Shown here: positions 26,628-36,107 of the stretch, piece after piece
Position numbering within the stretch: position 1 is the stretch's first letter
Layout: the number at the start of each line of letters is the position of its first letter
Assembly: GCA_002749285.1 (NCBI GenBank)
Contig: PDPR01000008.1
Span: 62,001 to 126,000 of the forward strand
Direction of reading: 5' to 3'
Length of the DNA stretch: 64,000 bases
Source: Maribacter sp.
Lineage (GTDB): Bacteria > Bacteroidota > Bacteroidia > Flavobacteriales > Flavobacteriaceae
Made by a program: the position numbers and the translations under genes
The notes under the pieces: generated by a model
Told to the model about the DNA's origin: nothing
Databases searched by the model: none
What the model saw: only the letters and a program-made list of their open reading frames with translations

Positions 26628-27308
26628 CTAAAATTTAAGATGGAGCCACCCCTTTAGATAGTTTTGAAACCGTCTGAACTGTTTTTCGATATTGTCCGTG
26701 GAAAGTTTGGTATTTATATAATCCGAAAAAAATCGATACCCGATTGAAAGTTCATTATCATCTCCTTTTTCCCCTTCTTCTTTTATGGGAATGGATTTTT
26801 CTATTTCCTTGGATTTTATGGACTTAAGTTCTGCCTCCATGGCTTCTAGATCAATGCCATGTACATATTTGTCATATAATTTTATACGAATCAAATATAC
26901 CATAGGTACGATTACCATACAGATCGGTAATAACCACCAGATGCTTTCCACATCAACATAGTCATCTTCGGAATAGGCCAATTCAAATAATTGGAACGCA
27001 TATGTGGCAATCGGGATTAATAGTATGTGGTACCACCAGTTTTTTGAAGTGAAGAACCAAATAATGAATAGGGCAAGCGGAACTGCCTTTTGGGTATAAA
27101 ACCAGATATTCGTAGAGATACTATCAAAACCATTCTTTCCGATTGAAAACCCTAGAAAAGAAATACTGTCATTTGTCATTTCAGCCCCAGAACCTGGAAA
27201 ATAGGCGTATACCTTTAGAAAAAGAGGTGTTAGAACAATTAGAAATATAACAATTGATTCCACGAAGAACTTTTTTCTTATTCTCTTTTTTGCTTCAGGA
27301 GTGCTCAT
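26628..27308 (-). CDS. membrane protein of unknown function
   Basis: 226 residues. A basic N-terminus (AKKRIRKKFF) precedes four hydrophobic segments: about 15-33 (VESIVIFLIVLTPLFLKVY), 74-91 (KAVPLALFIIWFFTS), 95-112 (WYHILLIPIATYAFQLFEL) and 128-147 (LLPICMVIVPMVYLI). A charged cytoplasmic C-terminal region of about 75 residues follows (LEAMEAELKSIKSKEIEKS, probably helical), ending KGWLHLKF. I do not recognise a family. It is bounded upstream by a strong bidirectional terminator and downstream by the hairpin repeat, so it is likely a single-gene unit with its promoter in the short 27309-27344 gap. Confidence 0.65.
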   Translation of the reverse strand: MSTPEAKKRIRKKFFVESIVIFLIVLTPLFLKVYAYFPGSGAEMTNDSISFLGFSIGKNGFDSISTNIWFYTQKAVPLALFIIWFFTSKNWWYHILLIPIATYAFQLFELAYSEDDYVDVESIWWLLPICMVIVPMVYLIRIKLYDKYVHGIDLEAMEAELKSIKSKEIEKSIPIKEEGEKGDDNELSIGYRFFSDYINTKLSTDNIEKQFRRFQNYLKGWLHLKF

Positions 27309-27344
27309 TTAGATTCGGGGTAATTTAAATGCTTCGTTTTAAAT

Positions 27345-27381
27345 AACAAAAAAGGGGCAATAAAATTGCCCCTTTTTTGTT
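27345..27381 (-). terminator. strong bidirectional terminator hairpin
   Basis: A perfect 16-bp stem AACAAAAAAGGGGCAA (27345-27360) with TTGCCCCTTTTTTGTT (27366-27381) and a 5-nt loop. With T-runs in both directions, it terminates the minus-strand lipopeptide gene at 27405-27551. Confidence 0.9.
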
Positions 27382-27404
27382 AAATATTTTTAATTCCTAG
27401 ATTA

Positions 27405-27551
27405 CTATCTTAATCTATCATGTGGAATATCTTTTTTGTCAATTCCTTGTTCGTACAGTTGGTCTTCGTCTGTAGTTGAGTTTGGTTCACAGGAAACAGC
27501 CATTAATGTTACGCAGGCCATAAGGGCAAAAAACAATCTTTTCATTTTCAT
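27405..27551 (-). CDS. tiny lipoprotein
   Basis: 48 residues from ATG 27551 (MKMKRLFFALMACVTLM); Met3 at 27545 is equally possible. A longer in-frame extension to 27653 has Phe/Cys-rich, non-conserved sequence and is not a credible N-terminus. Lipobox LMAVSC with predicted lipidated Cys, then only about 28 residues: EPNSTTDEDQLYEQGIDKKDIPHDRLR is shown here in pieces as NSTTDEDQLYEQGIDK and DIPHDRLR. Such miniature lipoproteins with a Asp/Lys-rich tail are common in Flavobacteria and of unknown function. Followed directly by a strong terminator, which supports that it is expressed. Confidence 0.7.
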   Translation of the reverse strand: MKMKRLFFALMACVTLMAVSCEPNSTTDEDQLYEQGIDKKDIPHDRLR

Positions 27552-27741
27552 TCTAATAGGTTTTTGGTTAAAAATTGAACAATAACACCTGCAATGTAGG
27601 AAAAAAAGACGAAATAAAATGTATTTTATCGAAAAAAACTTACATTTCAACATGAAAATCTGTCATCTTGTCGAATAAGATGCAGGTCATCGAAAAACAT
27701 ACAATAAAGTCCAACATAGGTTCGTTGGGCTGGCCTCCCGT

Positions 27742-28167
27742 TTATTGGGGGAGTATAAGTGTTCGAGTGGACTTGTCGACTACCTCGATCGTGATTTCAA
27801 CAGTATCTTCCGGTAGAATCGATGATACCTTTTCAGCCCATTCCATAAAAACCCAGATATCCGAATTAAGATAGTCCTCTATACCTAGATCAAAGGCTTC
27901 ATTTTCATCGTTCAATCGGTAAAAGTCAAAATGGTAGGCAATGGGTTCCCCATTTTCATCATGATATTCATTGACAATTCCGAAGGTAGGGCTATTGGCC
28001 TCGCCCAAAACCCCTAGGTTTTTCATGATGGCCCTTATCAAGGTAGTTTTTCCTGCCCCCATTTGTCCATGAAAACACAATAGTTTATGGGGGGCGTTTT
28101 CGATTATTTGCCGTGCCACGTCATTGATCTTGTTTTCGGTATAGGTTATTTTCTGCATTTTGTCCAA
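27742..28167 (-). CDS. tsaE: tRNA t6A biosynthesis ATPase TsaE
   Basis: ATPase partner of the TsaB-TsaD complex that makes N6-threonylcarbamoyladenosine at tRNA position 37. 141 residues, normal length. Walker A GQMGAGKTTLIRAIMKNLG at about 34-52, NSPTFGIVNEY (switch region), HFDFYRLNDENEAFDLGIEDYL and FMEWAEKVSSILPED are diagnostic. The gene is downstream of porX by 184 nt in the same direction; this linkage is common in Bacteroidota. Confidence 0.95.
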   Translation of the reverse strand: MDKMQKITYTENKINDVARQIIENAPHKLLCFHGQMGAGKTTLIRAIMKNLGVLGEANSPTFGIVNEYHDENGEPIAYHFDFYRLNDENEAFDLGIEDYLNSDIWVFMEWAEKVSSILPEDTVEITIEVVDKSTRTLILPQ

Positions 28168-28351
28168 AAATTGATTTTTTGCTAAAGTAAGGATATATCA
28201 GTACGATCTCTTTTTGGAAAAAATATCCGCAACATAAGAAATGGCTGTTATGGTCGTACTTTCACTAGCATTACTTCGTATATATGGATTCGCGTCCTAA
28301 TAGATAGAACTTGTTTTTTGCCTTTATCTCTTGGTAAAATTGGTAAAATAC

Positions 28352-29896
28352 TTATCTAGGCTCCAACACCACAAAAGGGATGATCATTTCCTCCAAGGAA
28401 ACCCCACCATGCTGGTAGGTGTTCCGGTAATAACTGACGTAATGGTTGTAATTGTTGGGATAGGCAAAGAACAAGTCGTTTTTCGCAAAAATGAACGAAC
28501 TGCTCACATTGATACTCGGTAAATGGATCTTTGTAGGGTTTTTTGCCTCCAGGACATCTTTTTCCTCATAGCTTAAACTACGTCCTGTTTTATACCTTAG
28601 GTTTAGGCTGGTCTCCTTGTCTCCGATCACTTTTGATGGCTGTTTTACATTGATTGTGCCATGGTCGGTTGTGATGATCAACTTAAGTCCCATTTGTCGG
28701 GCTTGTTGAATGATCTCCAATAAGGGTGAGTTCTTGAACCAGCTCAGCGTCAATGAACGATAGGCCTTATCGTTTGATGCCAGTTCCTTGATCACTTCCA
28801 TTTCGGTCTTTGAATGGGAAAGCATATCCACAAAATTATAAACGATGACCGTTAAGTCATTGTCTTTTTGTGATTTGAGATTCTGGGACAACTGTTTGCC
28901 CTGTTTAAGACTGCTTATTTTATGGTATTCCCATTTAAGGGGCAACTCCAACCGTTTCAATTGCTCATTCAAAAACTTATCCTCAAAAAGGTTCTTGCCC
29001 CCTTCTTCCGTATCGTTTTTCCACCAATCAGGGTATTCCCTTTCCATTTCAAGGGGTGTAAGACCCGAGAAAATGGCATTTCGTGCATATTGTGTGGCCG
29101 TAGGCAGGATGCTGGAATAAGATTTTTCCTTGGTTTTCTTGTAGAACGGACTGACCGTGGATTCAAATGCCAGCCATTGGTCGTATCTCAGATTGTCAAT
29201 AACGATCAATAAAGTTGGGGAGTCGATGATTTCTGGTTTGACCCATTCCCTGAACAGCTCATGGGACATAATGGGGCCGTTATCATTATTGAGCCAACCC
29301 TCATAATTCTTCTCAACGAATTTCCCGAATTGATTGTTCGCTTCGGTCTTTTGCGATTTCAATATTTCGATCATGCTACTATCCTCGATGTTTTCGAGTC
29401 GGAGTTCCCAATAGATCAGCCTCTTATATAGGTCGACCCATTCCCTGTAGGAATTGACCATTGATAGGTCCATTGCGATTTTCCGGAATTCCTGCTGGTA
29501 ATCCGCTGTCGTCCGTTCCGAGATTAAACGTGAATGATCCAGGTTTTTCTTCAAGGACAACAATATCTGGTTTGGATTCACAGGTTTGATCAGGTAATCG
29601 GCTATCTTGGAGCCAATGGCTTCCTCCATAATCAGTTCTTCCTCACTTTTAGTGATCATGACCACTGGAATCGCCGCATCTATCAATTTGACCTCGTTCA
29701 AGGTTTCCAATCCGGAAAGACCTGGCATATTCTCATCCAGAAAAACTATATCCACTGGGGTGTTTTGTAGTTCCTCCAAAGCTTCCTGCCCACTTTTACA
29801 GGTAATGACCCTGTATTTTCTGCTTTCCAGGAATAGTATGTGGGGTTTTAAAAAATCGATTTCATCATCGACCCATAGGATTGTTATCTTGCTCAT
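28352..29896 (-). CDS. porX: PorX: response regulator with alkaline phosphatase-like (PglZ) domain, T9SS regulator
   Basis: 514 residues. Receiver domain at about 1-120: ILWVDDEIDFLKPH (acidic pair), FLDENMPGLSG (phospho-Asp), VVMITKSEEE and YLIKPVNP (conserved Lys). A linker helix bundle leads to a PglZ/alkaline phosphatase-superfamily domain from about 200: LLIVIDNLRYDQWLAFES with metal and nucleophile residues, ILPTATQYARNAIFSG, and ITTDHGTINVK. This fusion is PorX, which with the kinase PorY and sigma factor SigP controls genes of the type IX secretion system in Porphyromonas and is conserved in gliding and T9SS-bearing Bacteroidota; the effector domain binds zinc and hydrolyses cyclic oligonucleotides in vitro. 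No porY or other T9SS gene is in this window. Confidence 0.93.
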   Translation of the reverse strand: MSKITILWVDDEIDFLKPHILFLESRKYRVITCKSGQEALEELQNTPVDIVFLDENMPGLSGLETLNEVKLIDAAIPVVMITKSEEELIMEEAIGSKIADYLIKPVNPNQILLSLKKNLDHSRLISERTTADYQQEFRKIAMDLSMVNSYREWVDLYKRLIYWELRLENIEDSSMIEILKSQKTEANNQFGKFVEKNYEGWLNNDNGPIMSHELFREWVKPEIIDSPTLLIVIDNLRYDQWLAFESTVSPFYKKTKEKSYSSILPTATQYARNAIFSGLTPLEMEREYPDWWKNDTEEGGKNLFEDKFLNEQLKRLELPLKWEYHKISSLKQGKQLSQNLKSQKDNDLTVIVYNFVDMLSHSKTEMEVIKELASNDKAYRSLTLSWFKNSPLLEIIQQARQMGLKLIITTDHGTINVKQPSKVIGDKETSLNLRYKTGRSLSYEEKDVLEAKNPTKIHLPSINVSSSFIFAKNDLFFAYPNNYNHYVSYYRNTYQHGGVSLEEMIIPFVVLEPR

Positions 29897-30010
29897 AGTA
29901 TGCAGACCATATTAAACGAGACCTGAAAAACAATTGCCTTTCCCGAATATCGATTCCGTGATAAGCAATAAGCCTCCCGGTTTCATGTAGGGGTTATCGT
30001 TTCAATTGTA

Positions 30011-30018
30011 TAACTTTG
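30011..30018 (+). promoter_or_regulatory. -7 box TAACTTTG for the HD-domain gene
   Basis: Perfect TAnnTTTG. The first in-frame start codon of the next gene (TTG 30016) lies inside this box, so the real start must be downstream, most likely TTG 30040. No good -33 TTG. Confidence 0.45.
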
Positions 30019-30039
30019 GCCATTATTAAAAAAGCCATT

Positions 30040-31269
30040 TTGACAAATTCAAACAAGCTTAAAATATTCAATGACCCAATTTACGGATTTATTAGAATTC
30101 CAAGTACTCTTATTTTTAACCTTATAGAGGAGCCTTATTTTCAAAGGTTGCGGAGAATATCCCAAATGGGACTGTCCTATCTGGTGTATCCTGGGGCACA
30201 CCATACCCGCTTCCATCATGCCTTGGGCTGTATGCATTTAATGCAGTATGCCATTCAAGTGCTTCGTTTTAAAGGTGTTGGGATATCCAAAGAAGAAGAG
30301 GAAGGGCTGCTCGTGGCCATATTGTTGCACGATATAGGGCATGGCCCTTTTTCCCATGCTATGGAGCATAGCATTGTAGAGGATATTTCCCATGAACATA
30401 TTTCCTTGCTTTTTATGAGGGAACTCAATAAGAAGTTTAACGGAAGTTTAACGCTTGCGATCGAGATCTTCCAAGGTATATATCCAAGAAGCTTCTTTAA
30501 CCAATTAATGTCCAGCCAACTCGATATGGATCGGATGGATTATTTGAAAAGGGATAGTTTTTATACGGGAGTGGCCGAAGGGAGCATCAATGCCGAACGA
30601 TTGATCAGTATGCTCAATGTGGTAGACAACAAACTGGTTGTAGAGGAAAAAGGCATATATTCGGTAGAGAAATTCCTAATGGCAAGGCGTTTTATGTATT
30701 GGCAAGTATATTTACATAAGACGGGCTTGGTGGCAGAGCAACTATTGATCCGTGTCTTAAAAAGGGCCAAGGAACTTTTGGCAAAGGGTAAACATCTCGA
30801 TTGTAGTGGGGCACTGTTATATTTTATGGAGCATAAAATAGACATGGACAACTTTAATGCCACCAACTTGGATAGATTTTCCCGTTTGGATGATATAGAC
30901 ATCTTATCGGCACTCAAACAATGGCAGCATCATGGAGATTTTGTGCTCTCTAAATTGTGTGGGATGATCATCAATAGGAAATTATTGACCATAAAACTCA
31001 AGAATAAGTCGATCGCCCCTAAAAAAGTAAATGCACATTTTTCCAATATCAAGGAACTTTGGGGACTTTCCGATGAGGAAACGGCATATTTTGTTTTTAC
31101 GGGAGAGATATCGAACAGGGCTTATAATGTTGATAGACAGAATATTAATGTTCTAACAAAGGATGGGAGGCTTAAAGATGTCGCCAAGGCCTCTGACCAT
31201 CTGAACTTAAAAACGCTTTCAAGGAAGGTGACTAAATTTTATATCTGTTATCCCAAAGAAACGGTTTAA
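30040..31269 (+). CDS. HD-domain phosphohydrolase (dGTPase-like)
   Basis: 409 residues from TTG 30040, giving [18 protein letters not shown] with initiator Met; the upstream TTG at 30016 overlaps the predicted -7 box. HD superfamily motifs are clear: [15 protein letters not shown] at the start of the domain, the metal-binding HD in [16 protein letters not shown], and [17 protein letters not shown] with the last Asp ligand. Relatives hydrolyse dNTPs or remove phosphate from nucleotides; the exact activity cannot be read from sequence. It lies 23 nt before lpxD on the same strand and probably starts that operon. Confidence 0.88.
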   Translation: MTNSNKLKIFNDPIYGFIRIPSTLIFNLIEEPYFQRLRRISQMGLSYLVYPGAHHTRFHHALGCMHLMQYAIQVLRFKGVGISKEEEEGLLVAILLHDIGHGPFSHAMEHSIVEDISHEHISLLFMRELNKKFNGSLTLAIEIFQGIYPRSFFNQLMSSQLDMDRMDYLKRDSFYTGVAEGSINAERLISMLNVVDNKLVVEEKGIYSVEKFLMARRFMYWQVYLHKTGLVAEQLLIRVLKRAKELLAKGKHLDCSGALLYFMEHKIDMDNFNATNLDRFSRLDDIDILSALKQWQHHGDFVLSKLCGMIINRKLLTIKLKNKSIAPKKVNAHFSNIKELWGLSDEETAYFVFTGEISNRAYNVDRQNINVLTKDGRLKDVAKASDHLNLKTLSRKVTKFYICYPKETV

Positions 31270-31292
31270 CTATTTTTCTTACTTTTGTCCCC

Positions 31293-32330
31293 ATGGTATT
31301 TACAGCAGGTCAAATTGCGGACATTCTAGAAGGGGAAGTTGAAGGTAACCCTGAAATTTCGGTACATAAACTCGCCAAGATAGAGGAGGGCGAAGTAGGT
31401 TCGTTGACATTTTTGGCCAATCCCAAGTACACCTCTTACATATACACTACAAAGGCTTCGGTGACCATTGTAAATAAGGATTTTGTTCCAGAACAGCATA
31501 TTGAGACCACACTGATAAGGGTGGATGATGCCTACGAATCCTTTTCAAGACTATTACAATACTACAATGAGGTCAAGAACAATAAAGTCGGGATAGAGTC
31601 CCCGGTCTTTAAAGCCGATGATGCCGTTTACGGTGATAACTTTTATCTGGGGGCATTTGCATATGTTGGAAGCATGGTTGAAATCGGAAACAATGTTAAG
31701 GTCTATCCAAACGTATTTATAGGTGATAATGTAAAGATCGGTGATAATGTCACCATATTCGCAGGTGCCAAGATATATTCTGAAACCATAATAGGTAAAA
31801 ATTGCACGATCCATAGCGGTGCTATCATAGGTGCGGATGGTTTTGGATATTCCCCGAACAAAAACGGTGAATTCATTAGTATACCCCAAACCGGAAATGT
31901 TGTTTTGGAAGACAATGTGGATGTTGGGGCAGGTACCACCATTGACAGGGCTACCCTAGGTTCTACATTAATAAGGAAAGGGGTGAAGTTGGATAATCAG
32001 ATCCAAATCGCCCATAATGTGGAAATCGGTAAAAACACTGTTATTGCGGCACAAACAGGTATTGCCGGATCGGCCAAGATTGGTGGAAATTGCATGATCG
32101 GTGGCCAAGTGGGTATTGTTGGCCATATAACTATCGGTAATAATGTAAAAATACAGGCCCAATCGGGTATAGGCCGAAATGTAAAGGACAATGAAGTATT
32201 ACAGGGATCCCCTGCATTGACCTATGGGGATTTTAATAAGTCGTATGTCCTTTTTAAGAACCTACCTAAGATTATGAGGAAAATTGAAGAACAGGAAAAA
32301 AAGATTGACAGTGATCAAAACAACGGATAA
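31293..32330 (+). CDS. lpxD: UDP-3-O-(3-hydroxyacyl)glucosamine N-acyltransferase
   Basis: Third step of lipid A synthesis, N-acylation of UDP-3-O-acyl-glucosamine from acyl-ACP. 345 residues. N-terminal uridine-binding domain (about 1-100: [20 protein letters not shown]) and a left-handed beta-helix of hexapeptide repeats ([31 protein letters not shown]). Catalytic His lies in [25 protein letters not shown]-terminal helix [17 protein letters not shown]. It overlaps the next gene by about 20 nt, consistent with coupling. Confidence 0.95.
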   Translation: MVFTAGQIADILEGEVEGNPEISVHKLAKIEEGEVGSLTFLANPKYTSYIYTTKASVTIVNKDFVPEQHIETTLIRVDDAYESFSRLLQYYNEVKNNKVGIESPVFKADDAVYGDNFYLGAFAYVGSMVEIGNNVKVYPNVFIGDNVKIGDNVTIFAGAKIYSETIIGKNCTIHSGAIIGADGFGYSPNKNGEFISIPQTGNVVLEDNVDVGAGTTIDRATLGSTLIRKGVKLDNQIQIAHNVEIGKNTVIAAQTGIAGSAKIGGNCMIGGQVGIVGHITIGNNVKIQAQSGIGRNVKDNEVLQGSPALTYGDFNKSYVLFKNLPKIMRKIEEQEKKIDSDQNNG

Positions 32331-33717
32331 ACAAAGAACAATCGCAAGAGAGGCTATACTGAAGGGTGTAGGACTGCATACAGGGGAAAATGTCACTTTG
32401 AAATTCACCCCTGCCCCAGAGAACAAAGGTTATGCGTTTAAACGTGTAGACTTGGAAGGGGAGCCTATAATAGAGGCTGATGCCAACTATGTGGTCAATA
32501 CCCAAAGAGGTACCAACCTCGAGAAACATGGGGTTAAGATACATACGTCAGAACACGTGTTGGCTGCTTTGGTCGGCTTGGAAATCGATAATGTGATCAT
32601 TGAGCTTGACTCACCGGAACCCCCTATCATGGATGGTTCCTCCAAGTTCTTTGTCGAGGCATTGGAGAATGCAGGTATTGTTGAACAGGAAGCAGACCGT
32701 GAAGAGTATATCGTCAAGGATGTGATATCCTATAAGGATGATGCCACAGGAAGCGAAATAACAATAATACCATCCGATACGTATCAGATTACCTCAATGG
32801 TAGATTTTGGCACTAAGATCTTGGGGACACAGAATGCTACTTTGCATAAGTTATCCGATTTCAAAAAGGAAATAGCCGATGCGCGGACTTTCAGTTTCCT
32901 CCACGAATTGGAGACACTTCTCGAAAATGGACTGATCAAGGGGGGGGACCTTAACAATGCCATTGTTTATGTGGATAAGAAGATTTCGTCACAAACCATG
33001 CGGAAACTCGAAAAGGCTTTCAATAAAAAGAAACTTTCGGTAAAACCCAATGGTATTCTTGATAACCTGACATTGCACCAGCCCAATGAAGCCGCCAGGC
33101 ACAAATTACTCGATATTATTGGGGACCTGGCCTTGGCCGGTATACGGATCAGGGGTAAGGTAATCGCGAATAAGCCTGGTCATTTTGTGAACACCCAATT
33201 CGCAAAAAAAATGTCCAAGATCATAAAAATGGAAAGGCGAAACAATATCCCTAAATATGATTTGAGCAAGCCACCTTTGATGGATATACATCAGATTATG
33301 GCCATGCTTCCCCATAGACCCCCATTTTTATTGATAGATAGGATATTGGAACTTTCGGACCAACATGTGGTTGGGATGAAGAATGTCACCATGAACGAAC
33401 CCTTTTTTGTAGGGCATTTTCCAGGTGCGCCCGTTATGCCCGGTGTCTTACAAGTGGAGGCAATGGCCCAGACAGGTGGAATCCTGGTGTTAAGCACGGT
33501 TCCCGATCCTGAGAATTATCTTACATTGTTTATGAAAATAGACAATGTCAAATTCAAACAGAAAGTACTTCCGGGGGATACCCTTATATTCAACTGTAGC
33601 TTAATTTCACCCATACGTCGGGGAATATGCCATATGCAAGCATATGCCTATGCCAATGATAAGTTGGTGTGTGAGGCCGAAATGATGGCCCAAATCATAA
33701 AAAAGAATAATATATGA
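32311..33717 (+). CDS. lpxC/fabZ: bifunctional LpxC deacetylase / FabZ dehydratase
   Basis: 468 residues from GTG 32311 ([15 protein letters not shown]); a TTG 27 nt upstream is an alternative. Residues about 1-300 are LpxC, the zinc deacetylase that commits UDP-acyl-GlcNAc to lipid [22 protein letters not shown] (zinc His and Glu), [10 protein letters not shown], and [12 protein letters not shown] (zinc His/Asp region upstream at HKLLD). Residues about 320-468 are FabZ, the 3-hydroxyacyl-ACP dehydratase: [14 protein letters not shown], the catalytic His in [20 protein letters not shown] and the Glu of EAMAQ. The fusion is standard in Bacteroidota. Stop overlaps the lpxA start by 4 nt (ATGA). 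Confidence 0.96.
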   Translation: MIKTTDKQRTIAREAILKGVGLHTGENVTLKFTPAPENKGYAFKRVDLEGEPIIEADANYVVNTQRGTNLEKHGVKIHTSEHVLAALVGLEIDNVIIELDSPEPPIMDGSSKFFVEALENAGIVEQEADREEYIVKDVISYKDDATGSEITIIPSDTYQITSMVDFGTKILGTQNATLHKLSDFKKEIADARTFSFLHELETLLENGLIKGGDLNNAIVYVDKKISSQTMRKLEKAFNKKKLSVKPNGILDNLTLHQPNEAARHKLLDIIGDLALAGIRIRGKVIANKPGHFVNTQFAKKMSKIIKMERRNNIPKYDLSKPPLMDIHQIMAMLPHRPPFLLIDRILELSDQHVVGMKNVTMNEPFFVGHFPGAPVMPGVLQVEAMAQTGGILVLSTVPDPENYLTLFMKIDNVKFKQKVLPGDTLIFNCSLISPIRRGICHMQAYAYANDKLVCEAEMMAQIIKKNNI

Positions 33718-34499
33718 ACCAACCGCTTGCCTATATTCATCCAGGTGCCAAAATTGCAAAAAATGTTGTTGTGGAACCTTTTACCACTATACATAACAAT
33801 GTAGTCATTGGTGATGGCACATGGATAGGCTCAAATGTTACCATAATGGAAGGTGCCCGTATCGGGAAAAATTGTAACATCTTCCCTGGTGCGGTGATCT
33901 CCGCTTCCCCCCAAGATTTAAAATATGAGGGGGAAGAGACCATTGTGGCCATTGGGAATGATACTACCATACGGGAATGTGCGACCATTCATAAAGGTAC
34001 ATCGGATAGAATGAAAACGGTCATAGGAAAAAACTGTTTGATTATGGCGTATTGCCATATTGCCCACGATTGTCTGGTAGGGGACAACTGTATTTTTTCC
34101 AATAATTCCACATTGGCAGGACACGTAACGATAGGTGATAATGTTATCTTGGCTGGTCTAGTGGCCGTGCATCAATTTGTTTCTATCGGGGGCCATGCTT
34201 TCGTAACGGGAGGGTCGTTGGTCCGTAAAGATGTTCCACCTTATGTCAAAGCCGCACGTGAACCCTTGTCTTACGTAGGGATTAATTCTGTCGGACTTCG
34301 AAGAAGGGGCTTCACCTCGGATAAAATACATGAGATACAGAATATATATCGTATTCTTTACCAAAAAAATTACAATAATACCCAAGCGGCCCAGATTATC
34401 GAGGCTGAAATGGAAGCGACTCCCGAACGGGACGAAATCCTTCAATTTATCAGGGATTCGCAACGAGGTATCATGAAAGGTTATTTTAGTACTAATTAA
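33714..34499 (+). CDS. lpxA: acyl-ACP--UDP-N-acetylglucosamine O-acyltransferase
   Basis: First step of lipid A synthesis. 261 residues with a left-handed beta-helix of hexapeptide repeats from the first residues (YIHPGAKIAKNVVVEPF) to about 190, and a C-terminal helical region (RRRGFTSDKIHEIQNIYRIL). The catalytic His is in CHIAHDCLVG; the acyl-chain ruler region is GHVTIGDNVILAGLVAVHQF, and the segment VISASPQDLKYEGEET is typical LpxA. Starts at ATG 33714 inside the end of lpxC/fabZ. Confidence 0.97.
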   Translation: MNQPLAYIHPGAKIAKNVVVEPFTTIHNNVVIGDGTWIGSNVTIMEGARIGKNCNIFPGAVISASPQDLKYEGEETIVAIGNDTTIRECATIHKGTSDRMKTVIGKNCLIMAYCHIAHDCLVGDNCIFSNNSTLAGHVTIGDNVILAGLVAVHQFVSIGGHAFVTGGSLVRKDVPPYVKAAREPLSYVGINSVGLRRRGFTSDKIHEIQNIYRILYQKNYNNTQAAQIIEAEMEATPERDEILQFIRDSQRGIMKGYFSTN

Positions 34500-34507
34500 A
34501 TTTAAAT

Positions 34508-35074
34508 ATGGCATCAACATCAGATATTAGAAAAGGACTGTGTATCAAGTATAACCATGACATTTATAAGATTATTGAATTCTTACATGTAAAGCCGGGT
34601 AAGGGCCCCGCTTTTGTACGAACAAAACTTAAAAGTGTAACAAGTGGTAAAGTGGTCGACAACACCTTTTCCGCAGGGCATAAAATAGATGACGTTCGTG
34701 TTGAGACAAGGTCATACCAATATTTATATGCGGAAGGGGACACCTTCCATTTTATGAATACCGACGATTACAATCAGATAACGCTCCAAAAAAGTTCATT
34801 GGATGCTCCCGGCTTATTAAAGGAAGGCGAAGTTGTGACTATTTTATTCAATACAGAGGACAGCATGCCTTTATCAGTGGATATGCCTGCCAGTGTTATT
34901 CTAGAGGTAACCCATACAGAGCCTGGTGTCAAAGGAAATACAGCGACAAATGCGACAAAGCCAGCAACTATGGAAACTGGCGCAAGGGTCAACGTTCCCC
35001 TTTTTATCAATGAAGGGGATAAAATCAAGATTGATACCGAAAAGGGCAATTATATGGAAAGGGTAAAAGAGTAG
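34508..35074 (+). CDS. efp: elongation factor P
   Basis: Translation factor that relieves ribosome stalling at polyproline. 188 residues in three beta-barrel domains. Domain I has the tip loop HVKPGKGPAFVRTKLKS with Lys at the position modified in other bacteria (KPGKG, the unbranched form common in Bacteroidota); domain III ends in GDKIKIDTEKGNYMERVKE. No EpmA/YmfI partner is in the window. Its place inside the lpx block is the usual flavobacterial order. Confidence 0.97.
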   Translation: MASTSDIRKGLCIKYNHDIYKIIEFLHVKPGKGPAFVRTKLKSVTSGKVVDNTFSAGHKIDDVRVETRSYQYLYAEGDTFHFMNTDDYNQITLQKSSLDAPGLLKEGEVVTILFNTEDSMPLSVDMPASVILEVTHTEPGVKGNTATNATKPATMETGARVNVPLFINEGDKIKIDTEKGNYMERVKE

Positions 35075-35107
35075 TTGCCAAAACAAAAAACAAAATCACT
35101 TTACACC

Positions 35108-36043
35108 ATGAGATTTCCCAACCCACACACCTTGGAACAGCTAGCGACCATAATAGATTGTTCTTATGTAGGTTCACCGGATTTTGAGGTTCTGGGAATG
35201 AATGAGATTCATGTAGTGGAGAATGGGGAGATAGTCTTTGTAGACCATCCGAAGTATTACGATAAGGCCCTAAATTCAAAGGCTTCTGTTATCTTGATCA
35301 ATAAAAAAGATGTGGAATGCCCTGAAGGAAAGGCTTTATTGATTTCCGATAATCCTTTTAGGGACTTCAACAAGTTGTCGAAATTCTTTAGGCCTTTTCA
35401 ACAAAGTACCCGATCGATATCGGATTCGGCTAAAATCGGAAAAGGAACAATCGTTCAACCCAATGTTTTTATCGGTAATAATGTGACCATTGGGAAAGAT
35501 TGCCTCATACACTCCAACGTTTGTATTTATGATAATTGTGTAATAGGGAATGGTGTAACAATCCATTCAGGTACTGTATTGGGGGCCGATGCTTTTTATT
35601 ACCAAAAAAGACCAGAAGGATTTGATAAACTGATTTCATGTGGGCGTGTGATCCTTGAGGATTATGTCGAGCTGGGGGCCCTTTGTACCATTGACAGGGG
35701 GGTAACCGGTGATACCACGATAAAACGAGGTACTAAATTGGATAATCAGGTACACGTTGGCCATGATACCGTTATTGGGGAACTATGTCTGATCGCATCA
35801 CAAACGGGAATAGCGGGCTGTGTGGTTATCGGGGATGAAGTTACCATATGGGGTCAAGTAGGGACCAATAGTGGGATAACCATTGGTTCCAAGGCCGTGA
35901 TCATGGGACAAACAGGGGTGACAAAATCGGTTCCTGGGGGCAAAAGTTATTTTGGCACCCCAATTGAGGAATCCAGGGAAAAATTAAAACAATTGGCTTA
36001 TGTGAAGAAAATCCCCGAAATTATGGAAAAATTAAAAGAATAA
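35108..36043 (+). CDS. LpxD-like acyltransferase paralogue
   Basis: 311 residues from ATG 35108 (MRFPNPHTLEQLATII); a TTG start 33 nt upstream, directly after the efp stop, is possible but its residues are unconserved. N-terminal LpxD-type domain (EIVFVDHPKYYDKALNSKAS) then hexapeptide beta-helix (IGKGTIVQPNVFIGNNVTIG, VTIHSGTVLGADAFYYQ). The His corresponding to the LpxD catalytic residue is retained in VHVGHDTVIGELCLIASQTG. It differs from the first LpxD in having YYQKRPEGFDKL where LpxD has the Phe-Gly-Tyr motif, so substrate or acyl length may differ. Confidence 0.88.
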   Translation: MRFPNPHTLEQLATIIDCSYVGSPDFEVLGMNEIHVVENGEIVFVDHPKYYDKALNSKASVILINKKDVECPEGKALLISDNPFRDFNKLSKFFRPFQQSTRSISDSAKIGKGTIVQPNVFIGNNVTIGKDCLIHSNVCIYDNCVIGNGVTIHSGTVLGADAFYYQKRPEGFDKLISCGRVILEDYVELGALCTIDRGVTGDTTIKRGTKLDNQVHVGHDTVIGELCLIASQTGIAGCVVIGDEVTIWGQVGTNSGITIGSKAVIMGQTGVTKSVPGGKSYFGTPIEESREKLKQLAYVKKIPEIMEKLKE

Positions 36044-36057
36044 CCTGTTCGTGGCTT

Positions 36058-36086
36058 TTGAAATAATGAGTTATGGCATATTTTTG
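36058..36086 (+). promoter_or_regulatory. promoter of sucD
   Basis: TTG at 36058-36060 and TATTTTTG at 36079-36086 with an 18-nt spacer; sucD ATG is 22 nt downstream. It separates sucD transcription from the lpx block. Confidence 0.6.
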
Positions 36087-36107
36087 TGAATAAAAAATAA
36101 AACCTTT

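Noticed and set aside
27552..27653. 34-residue N-terminal extension of the tiny lipoprotein
   Set aside because: Phe/Cys-rich with no start context; the internal Met begins a normal lipoprotein signal.
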